Assembly (NCBI RefSeq): GCF_000016645.1
Contig: NC_009441.1
Coordinates: forward strand, 372,001-436,000
Length of the DNA stretch: 64,000 bases
Reading direction: 5' to 3'
From: Flavobacterium johnsoniae UW101
GTDB taxonomy: Bacteria > Bacteroidota > Bacteroidia > Flavobacteriales > Flavobacteriaceae
The position numbers and the translations under genes are program-made. Every line of letters begins with the position of its first letter. Position 1 is the stretch's first letter. Of this stretch, positions 58,501-64,000 are shown piece after piece. Under the pieces are notes generated by a model. That model searched no databases. It had not been told where the DNA came from and saw nothing but the letters and a program-made list of their open reading frames with translations.

Positions 58501-61500
58501 ATTCCTGAACTTTATATTACTGCAAATGGAAATTACCAAAATAAAGTATATTTTGAAGATACCTTTCATTTGCAAAATCATGAAGCTGTAATTAAAATTC
58601 CGCTGAAAAGCGAATTTGAAAAAGAGATAAAAATAGGATTTGAAAGCATTTTCGATAATGCCAGTTTTACTGATGCCATAACAGTTGACCTTAAAACACA
58701 AGAACAAAAACTAGAATGGATAGTTGAAACTTTTAGAAATAAAATACAACCCGGAAGCGCCGAAACCTGGTCGTTTAAATTAAATAGTAAATCTGCAAAA
58801 ATCGAAGCCGAAGTTTTAGCTTCAATGTACGACAGCTCATTAGACCAATTCACTAAAAAAGACTGGAACCTTCTAAAGCTTGATCCTTATTATTATAATT
58901 CTGTTATGACAAGATCGGTATTAGGTTTTGACATGGCGTATTTATCATTAGAAAATTTAAATGAAATATTTCCTCAAATTGATTTTCATTCTGATGAAAT
59001 AAAACTTAACTGGTTTGGCTTTGATTTTTACAACAGCCGATTTGGTACTGCTTACGCGGGCATAACAATCGCTGAACTAAAAGACAAAAAAGTGGGAGGT
59101 GCAATGATTCAAGAAGAAGCAGATTCTGGACGTAGAGTAAGTTTAGCACTTGCTGCGCCTTCTGTTATGAAGGAAGAAAGTAATTTTGACGAAGGCACTG
59201 TTAAAGCAAATAAAACGGCTCCAGCTTTACGCATTAGAGGAAACAGCAATATAGCAGGAAATGAACCTATCTATGTTGTCGATGGTGAAATTATGACAAC
59301 CATAAAAGATATTGATCCTAAAGAAATTCTTTCAATTGAAACATTAGATCCAGAAAAAGCAACTGCATTATACGGCAGCAAAGCTGCAAATGGCGCCATT
59401 ATCGTTACAACCAAAAAAGCTCTTGAAGCCTTAAGTCAGGTAAAAGCGAGAAAAAACCTTTCTGAAACTGCTTTCTTTTTGCCTAATTTAAAAACTGATT
59501 CTAAAGGAAAAGTAAGTTTTAATTTCACATCGCCTGAAGCTTTAACCGCTTGGAAATTCCGTTTACTGGCACATAACAAAGATGCAGTTTCAGGCTATTT
59601 AGAGAAAAGTGTTATTACACAAAAAGAATTAATGGTCGTTCCTAATTTCCCTCGCTTTTTTAGAGAAAAGGATGAAATTGTGATCAATGCCAAAATCTCT
59701 AATATGACGGATCAGGCCAAAACAGGTATTGCTTCTTTACAATTTTTTGATGCTGTAACTATGCAGCCAATTGATGATAAAATGTTGAATACAAAAAACA
59801 TTAAAAATTTCACCATTTCATCACATGGCAATACTTCTGTAAGCTGGACAATTACAATTCCGGAAGGTTTACAGGGCGTTCAGTATAAAATTATAGCAAA
59901 AGCCGGCAATTTCTCAGACGGTGAAGAAAACATTCTTCCTGTGCTGACCAATAATATGCTTGTAACAGAAAGCATTCCGGTGTGGGTAAGAGAAAATTCT
60001 ACAAAAGAATATACTTTCGAAAACTTAAAAAACAATAATTCTACAACTTTAAAAAATCATCAGTTTACATTTGAATATACTTCAAACCCAACATGGCTGG
60101 CGATTCAGTCTCTGCCCTATTTAATGGAATATGAACACGAATGTGCCGAACAGACTTTTGCACGTTATTATGCCAATTCTTTAGCTTCAGAAATTATTTC
60201 CAGTAATCCTAAGATTGCATCTGTTTTTGAAGAATGGAGAAAAAGCGGAAAACCTGTTTCTAAACTGGAAGAAAACGAAGAATTAAAATCTTTAATTCTC
60301 GCCGAAACGCCTTGGCTGAATGATGCGCAAAGCGAAGATGAAAAGAAAAAGAATCTGGCTCTTTTGTTTGATTTAGAAAAAATGAAAACTTCTTTAGAAA
60401 GTGCTTTTGAAAAATTAAAACAAAAACAAAATACTTCAGGAGCATTTTCATGGTTCGAAGGCGGTTATGAAAATGAATATATAACCAGACATATTTTAGC
60501 CGGTTTAGGACATTTAAATAAACTGACAAAAACGGCTGGAAATAAAGCCGATGAAATTGCTAAAAACGGGATTCCGTTTCTGGACAGTAAATTTATAGAA
60601 TACCATAAAACAAGAACCAAAAACTTAAAAGAGGTTGATAAGTTAATCTGGTATAATCCTTATTCTGATCTTCATTATTTGTATACCAGAAGTTTCTATT
60701 TAGAAAAATATCCACAGTCTGATACATTAAAGAAAACAATCCAATTGTATCTGGATAAAGCTAAAAAAGACTGGCTCAATTATTCTATTTATGAAAAAGG
60801 ATTAGCAGCAATAACCCTAAACCGATTTGGTGAAAAAGAAACTGCTAAAAAAATTGTAGAAAGCCTAAAAGAAACTTCATCAAACAATGAAGATTGGGGA
60901 ATGTACTGGATTGCGAATAAATCCGGATGGTATTGGTATCAGGCACCTATAGAAACTCAGGCTTTATTAATTGAGGCTTTCGCCGAAATATCTAACGACA
61001 CGAAATCTGTTGATGCAATGAAAGTCTGGTTATTAAAAAACAAACAGACTAAAAACTGGCCTACAACTAAATCTACAACCGAAGCCGTTTATGCTTTATT
61101 AATGCAGGGTACAGACTGGCTTTCTGTAAAAGACAATACTATTATTAAATTGGGAGATGAAAAAATCATGACCAAAAAACTGGCAGAAAATCAAAAAGAA
61201 GCCGAAACGGGTTATATCAAATTAAACTGGAAAGCCGAAGAAGTAAAAAAAGAAATGGCTTCAATAAGCATTCAAAACAAATCCAAAGTTCCGGGATTTG
61301 GCGGTGTTTACTGGCAGTATTTTGAAGATTTAGATAAAATTAAAAACAACTCTGGAGCCGTTTTATCAGTTTCAAAAGAATTGTACATAAAGAAAAGCTC
61401 TTTAAAAGGAGACCAGCTGCACAGAATTACGTCTAAAGATCCTTTAAAAACAGGTGATCTGGTTACAGTTCGTTTGATTATTACTGCGAAAGAAGACTCA

Positions 61501-61779
61501 GAATATGTTCATTTAAAAGACATGAGGGCTTCTTGTTTTGAACCTGTGAATGTACTTTCTGAATACCAATACAAAAATCGTCTGGGCTATTATATGAGTA
61601 CCAAAGACGCAGCAACACATTTCTTTTTTGATCAAATCAACAAAGGAACTTATGTTTTAGAATATGATATTCGAGTAAACAACAGCGGTGAATTCTCAAA
61701 CGGAATTACTACAATCCAAAGTATGTATGCTCCTGAATTTGCAAGTCATACCAAAGGCATTCGAGTAAAAGTTCAATAG
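55525..61779 (+). CDS. Giant secreted alpha-2-macroglobulin-family protein with embedded TonB plug-like segment
   Basis: 2084 residues. Seen in order: Sec signal peptide (about 1-18, ending LFAQ, no lipobox); a helical N-terminal part with an Ala/Val/Asp-rich low-complexity insert (about 113-155); a carboxypeptidase-regulatory-like unit (LDRKTGKPLENVTVKSST, about 505); macroglobulin (MG) domains including the MG2-type RAIYRPGQTVYFKG near 590; a segment resembling a SusC plug (YVVDG at 1250-1254, then ALYGSKAANGAIIVTTKKA at 1281-1298); the A2M signature domain (FTSPEALTAWKFRLLAHN); and a thioester domain with C1540-A-E-Q1543 in the CxEQ pattern, inside the helical toroid. Family role: covalent trapping of attacking proteases or periplasmic defence. 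The plug-like segment sits where the bait region lies in classic A2Ms. Monocistronic; convergent with an S46 peptidase gene. Confidence 0.88.
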   Translation: MKNMLFVFTLISSTLFAQQNDKNWAKVIAFENEGKIKSANELVAKIYKKATAKKNETEMIKCFFYQAKYLMVIDENAKTKILDNLKTDINRVSIPSKAILTLIYAKCLNHYSNYDDYAVVVDSAAAVVDDEASLIDQAAATIDTAAVDGIAHDNASIYLTPEKEIIALYNKTVENEEILKKTPLNNYALIFEFTSDKFKNASLYDYVLDENITFYKEKIESWNIPYSDLFQHSDKLLGSSESFLTLNFDFIKEEYLKKTLELYQKKEKDNPSLENQFERVKYCNNALIHSDETFSQYLDKVEKIAKDENLLQKIKLEKAELLANKASKEFYPKNNIEALKILDEIIQINKKTNTANLALLKKRELTEKSVSIQLEKYIYDNENTRTYISYKNLNGLKVSYYKINLSQVKKFQKQSETARDSLCKSTIKNQTPVVSQNYDLKNKNDYFEYNTELLLPKLTIGNYLVYFESDSDIKNKKASAYEVITVSNISVLATRQDKIENYQVLDRKTGKPLENVTVKSSTSTAKTDSKGIVSLQLKNESYNYEPVEFSIGNDSILIHKNYLRYVSDYGLSENERASAKVEFYLDRAIYRPGQTVYFKGIAIQKSKNKSSVVPNTPFKIVVNDVNYQKINEFELTTNEFGSFSGEFVLPKNGLTGDFHISVQRPDDYTKKETAAAFWNTTNFNYSTTYFSVEEYKRPKFEVTFDAKKESFKLNESVKIKGTAIAFAGSSISDAVVKYSVNRYTTYFRNYYGREENETLAVGETKTDASGKFTIDFMALPSNNNSKEQRPVFNYEINVSVTDINGETHTAVTTVKVGYHDLIIDALVPNSIETKDKNEIILNSTNLNGEFLPAKGEIKLYFVSPFPNKFKPRIFNRPEIETISAKEFEALFPYEINENPFAEKSREVLLFSKKVDTQKDKKIILDFISNYKSGNYKIVFTAKDSFQNTIESTTNFNIKQSKDKFHSDRLFSAEQMNDDPKKDGFVLVKLSSVIPELYITANGNYQNKVYFEDTFHLQNHEAVIKIPLKSEFEKEIKIGFESIFDNASFTDAITVDLKTQEQKLEWIVETFRNKIQPGSAETWSFKLNSKSAKIEAEVLASMYDSSLDQFTKKDWNLLKLDPYYYNSVMTRSVLGFDMAYLSLENLNEIFPQIDFHSDEIKLNWFGFDFYNSRFGTAYAGITIAELKDKKVGGAMIQEEADSGRRVSLALAAPSVMKEESNFDEGTVKANKTAPALRIRGNSNIAGNEPIYVVDGEIMTTIKDIDPKEILSIETLDPEKATALYGSKAANGAIIVTTKKALEALSQVKARKNLSETAFFLPNLKTDSKGKVSFNFTSPEALTAWKFRLLAHNKDAVSGYLEKSVITQKELMVVPNFPRFFREKDEIVINAKISNMTDQAKTGIASLQFFDAVTMQPIDDKMLNTKNIKNFTISSHGNTSVSWTITIPEGLQGVQYKIIAKAGNFSDGEENILPVLTNNMLVTESIPVWVRENSTKEYTFENLKNNNSTTLKNHQFTFEYTSNPTWLAIQSLPYLMEYEHECAEQTFARYYANSLASEIISSNPKIASVFEEWRKSGKPVSKLEENEELKSLILAETPWLNDAQSEDEKKKNLALLFDLEKMKTSLESAFEKLKQKQNTSGAFSWFEGGYENEYITRHILAGLGHLNKLTKTAGNKADEIAKNGIPFLDSKFIEYHKTRTKNLKEVDKLIWYNPYSDLHYLYTRSFYLEKYPQSDTLKKTIQLYLDKAKKDWLNYSIYEKGLAAITLNRFGEKETAKKIVESLKETSSNNEDWGMYWIANKSGWYWYQAPIETQALLIEAFAEISNDTKSVDAMKVWLLKNKQTKNWPTTKSTTEAVYALLMQGTDWLSVKDNTIIKLGDEKIMTKKLAENQKEAETGYIKLNWKAEEVKKEMASISIQNKSKVPGFGGVYWQYFEDLDKIKNNSGAVLSVSKELYIKKSSLKGDQLHRITSKDPLKTGDLVTVRLIITAKEDSEYVHLKDMRASCFEPVNVLSEYQYKNRLGYYMSTKDAATHFFFDQINKGTYVLEYDIRVNNSGEFSNGITTIQSMYAPEFASHTKGIRVKVQ

Positions 61780-61807
61780 TAAATTCCAAAAAAATAATCT
61801 ATATTTT

Positions 61808-61866
61808 GTCAGGCTGAGCGAAGTCGAAGCCCCGCAACGAAGAGCTTCGACTTCGCTCAGCCTGAC
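61808..61866. repeat. 23-bp perfect inverted repeat, GC-rich, intergenic
   Basis: Arms 61808-61830 (starting GTCAGGCTGAGCGAAG) and 61844-61866 are perfect reverse complements around a 13-nt loop. The GC content is far above the surroundings. From memory, similar CTTCGACTTCGCTCAGCC-containing palindromes are dispersed between genes in many Bacteroidetes and other genomes. It lies between the convergent A2M and S46 genes; it may be a REP/MITE-like element that was inserted there. Confidence 0.85.
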
Positions 61867-61891
61867 ATCTCTTTCAAAATTAAAGACAAAT

Positions 61892-61930
61892 AAAAACCCG
61901 ACAGATTTAAAATCTGTCGGGTTTAATTTT
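61892..61930. terminator. Bidirectional terminator between A2M and S46 genes
   Basis: A 13-bp perfect stem (61894-61906 with 61912-61924, core CCCGACAGAT) and a 5-nt loop, with A residues on the left and T-rich sequence on the right, so both convergent genes may use it. Confidence 0.88.
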
Positions 61931-61945
61931 ATAAATAAATTGAGA

Positions 61946-64000
61946 TTATTTAGCAATCGTCAATTCGTCAATAATGTTTTTAGCTCCTGCGTATTTGTCA
62001 ATAAGCCAAAGTACATAACGAATATCAACGTTGATAGTTCTTTGTAATTTAGAATCAAAAATAACGTCTCCAGCCATAGCTTCGATGTTACCGTCAAAAG
62101 CAATTCCAATTAACTCACCTTTTCCGTTAAGAACCGGAGAACCTGAGTTTCCACCTGTAATATCATTATCAGTTAAAAAGTTTACCGGCATGTAACCTGC
62201 TTTATCAGCATATTGGCCGAAATCTTTTTTCTTATTTAACTCTAATAAACGTGCTGGTAAATCAAATTCCTGATCTCCTGCTTTATACTTTTTCACCATG
62301 CTTTCCATAGTAGTATAATTGTTGATCGCTGCATCATTACGCGGATCTGCAGGTAAAGCACGAACTTTTCCGTAAGTCAATCTCAAAGTTGAGTTAGCAT
62401 CTGGATATTTAATTGCATTCAATTTTGACTCTCTTAAACCTTCAACCAATTCGCGGTAAGCAGTTGCAAAACCATCATCTGCTTTTGCCTGATCATCTGT
62501 TTTAGAACGGTATTTAGTCAATAAATCATTAGAAATAATATACAACGGATCATGTACAATCGCTAATGGTTTTGGATTAGCCATGAATGCTTGTATTTTT
62601 TCTTTAGATGAAAAATAACTCATTTCAGCTCCTTTAGTAACATCTGATGTAAAATCACCATTGTTAGCCGCTTTCATAGCAGCAATTTGAGTTGCCAAAC
62701 CATATTCAGAAGCTTTTGAAGCATATAAGTTTAATTGTGCAATTAAAATATCTTTTTCTAACGGCTCATAAAACTCACCGTAGATATTTTCGATCATTGC
62801 ATTAATTTTAGGAAGCATTTCTGCTTTTTTAGCATCATTTTCGTTAAAGTAAGCGATCAATGAGTTTCCTAAATTTGCAGGTCCTGTTGCATAGCTTGAA
62901 GTACGTAAAAGCTGCATTAAATAGTTATCATGACGCGCTTTTAAGTTTGTTTCTCTATAATAATCGTTAATAGTTGGAATTACGTTTTCGTATTTCTCTT
63001 TATTTGCAGGTTTACTTGCCCACTCATAAAATTTATCTTCTTGTTCTGCTTTAGTATCAACCGTCCCAGCTTTTGTTAAAGCATCGATCATACCTTGACG
63101 GTTTTTCCAGTAATTTGCTGTAGAAGCATATTTAGAAGCATACTGTAAACGAACAGTTGCATCTTTATCCATATACTTTTTCATTACATCCATTCCGGTT
63201 TTAGCACCTTCAACCCATGCAGGATAAGCATATTTAATGTTTTGCTCAATTCCTCCTGCCGGCATCCAGCGGTTTGTTCTTCCCGGATAACCTAAGATCA
63301 TAGCAAAATCATTTTCTTTTACACCTTTAATACTTACTGGCAGGTAGTGTTTTGGTTTCAAAGGCACATTGTCTTTAGAATACGCTGCAGGATTTCCGTC
63401 TTTATCAGCATACACTCTAAACATTGAGAAATCTCCTGTTTGACGAGGCCATTCCCAGTTGTCTGTATCTCCACCAAATTTACCAACGCTTTCTGGTGGT
63501 GTTCCCACTAAACGAACATCTGTATAATCCTGGTAAACGAAATAGTAATATTCATTTCCTTGAAAGAAAGGACGAACAGAAACTGTATATTTTCCGTTTT
63601 CGCTATTTTCTTTTTCAATCAAACTAATTTCCTGCTGAATGATTTTGTTTCTTTCAGTTTCAGTCATTTGATCGTTTACTTTTGATAAAATTCTTTTAGA
63701 AACATCATCCATACGAACAAAGAAACGAACATATAGAGATTTTGGTTTCATTTCGGCACTCTTTTGTTTAGCCCAGAAACCATCTTTCAAATAGTTTTGT
63801 TCTGCTGTAGAAAGTTCAGCAATTGCATTGTAACCACAGTGGTGGTTTGTTAAAACCAATCCTTCTTTTGAAACGATTTCAGCTGTACATCCTCCGTTGA
63901 ATTGTACAATAGCATCTTTCAAACTATGGTGATTGATACTGTAAATTTCTTCGGCTGTTAATTGCAAGCCCATTTTTTCCATATCTCTATGGTTCAATCT
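61946..64000 (-). CDS. S46-family dipeptidyl-peptidase (DPP7-like), 5' end beyond the window
   Basis: Periplasmic/outer-membrane exopeptidase that releases N-terminal dipeptides (PgDPP7/DPP11 family, normally about 715-720 residues). The 683+ residues seen lack the signal peptide and first residues, which lie past 64000; the frame is open at the edge (an Arg codon precedes). Seen: the catalytic His in LVLTNHHCGYNAI, the catalytic Asp region GGDTDNWEWPRQTGDFSMF, and the catalytic Ser in GGNSGSPVLNGKGELIGIAFDGN. The residue 18 after that Ser is Gly, the position that is Gly in DPP7 (hydrophobic P1) and Arg in DPP11 (acidic P1), so DPP7-like specificity is inferred. Convergent with the A2M gene. 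Confidence 0.92.
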   Translation of the reverse strand, partial: RLNHRDMEKMGLQLTAEEIYSINHHSLKDAIVQFNGGCTAEIVSKEGLVLTNHHCGYNAIAELSTAEQNYLKDGFWAKQKSAEMKPKSLYVRFFVRMDDVSKRILSKVNDQMTETERNKIIQQEISLIEKENSENGKYTVSVRPFFQGNEYYYFVYQDYTDVRLVGTPPESVGKFGGDTDNWEWPRQTGDFSMFRVYADKDGNPAAYSKDNVPLKPKHYLPVSIKGVKENDFAMILGYPGRTNRWMPAGGIEQNIKYAYPAWVEGAKTGMDVMKKYMDKDATVRLQYASKYASTANYWKNRQGMIDALTKAGTVDTKAEQEDKFYEWASKPANKEKYENVIPTINDYYRETNLKARHDNYLMQLLRTSSYATGPANLGNSLIAYFNENDAKKAEMLPKINAMIENIYGEFYEPLEKDILIAQLNLYASKASEYGLATQIAAMKAANNGDFTSDVTKGAEMSYFSSKEKIQAFMANPKPLAIVHDPLYIISNDLLTKYRSKTDDQAKADDGFATAYRELVEGLRESKLNAIKYPDANSTLRLTYGKVRALPADPRNDAAINNYTTMESMVKKYKAGDQEFDLPARLLELNKKKDFGQYADKAGYMPVNFLTDNDITGGNSGSPVLNGKGELIGIAFDGNIEAMAGDVIFDSKLQRTINVDIRYVLWLIDKYAGAKNIIDELTIAK

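Noticed and set aside
61696..61956. ORF across the 23-bp inverted repeat
   Set aside because: It runs antisense into the A2M 3' end and through the repeat and terminator; its sequence comes from the palindrome, with no family resemblance.

Overview
The window looks like a Flavobacterium chromosome segment, probably close to F. johnsoniae. The evidence is: strong AT richness; promoters of the Bacteroidetes type (TAnnTTTG at -7, often with TTG/TTTG about 19-20 nt upstream); few Shine-Dalgarno sequences; a SusC/SusD pair; a UpxY-type NusG paralogue; an S46 dipeptidyl-peptidase; and the Bacteroidetes-type ribosomal protein gene order. No tRNA, rRNA, CRISPR array, insertion sequence or prophage was seen.

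Region 1 (1-13.7 kb, minus strand) is part of a surface polysaccharide locus that runs off the left edge. From its promoter at about 13.66 kb it encodes a Wza-like export lipoprotein, a Wzc-like BY-kinase/co-polymerase, a UDP-sugar 4-epimerase, UDP-glucose 6-dehydrogenase and a UpxY antiterminator. After a terminator and a second promoter come a UDP-HexNAc-type dehydrogenase, a mannose-1-phosphate guanylyltransferase, dTDP-glucose dehydratase, a large six-repeat SLBB exporter and a kinase-less Wzz protein. The product is inferred to be an acidic (uronate-containing) polymer. Glycosyltransferases and flippase are not in the window.

Region 2 (13.7-21.7 kb) holds housekeeping genes: recR, a CoA-binding protein, a MarC-family membrane protein (plus strand), two adjacent pentein-fold guanidino hydrolases (ctlX and an arginine deiminase/amidinotransferase relative), citrate synthase, enolase and carA, with clear terminators and several promoters between them.

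Region 3 (21.8-39.3 kb, minus strand) is the complete str/S10/spc/alpha ribosomal super-cluster: rpsL, rpsG, fusA, rpsJ, then a terminator and new promoter, then rplC to rplQ including secY, infA, rpmJ and rpoA. RNA hairpins lie between rpsN and rpsH, upstream of rpsD, and between rpoA and rplQ; these are candidate autoregulatory sites.

Region 4 (39.4-64 kb) is mixed: a BamA/TamA-like outer membrane protein; a SusC-SusD-lipoprotein operon with no degradative enzyme beside it; rlmB and a DUF2490 barrel; a rhomboid protease; rarA; a YjjG-type nucleotidase; radC; mpl; a 2084-residue secreted alpha-2-macroglobulin protein carrying a thioester motif and an embedded SusC-type TonB plug-like segment; and a 5'-truncated (window edge) S46 dipeptidyl-peptidase. 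The alpha-2-macroglobulin/plug hybrid, the UpxY-terminator-promoter arrangement inside the polysaccharide locus, and the unassigned RNA hairpins in the ribosomal cluster are the observations most worth a second look.
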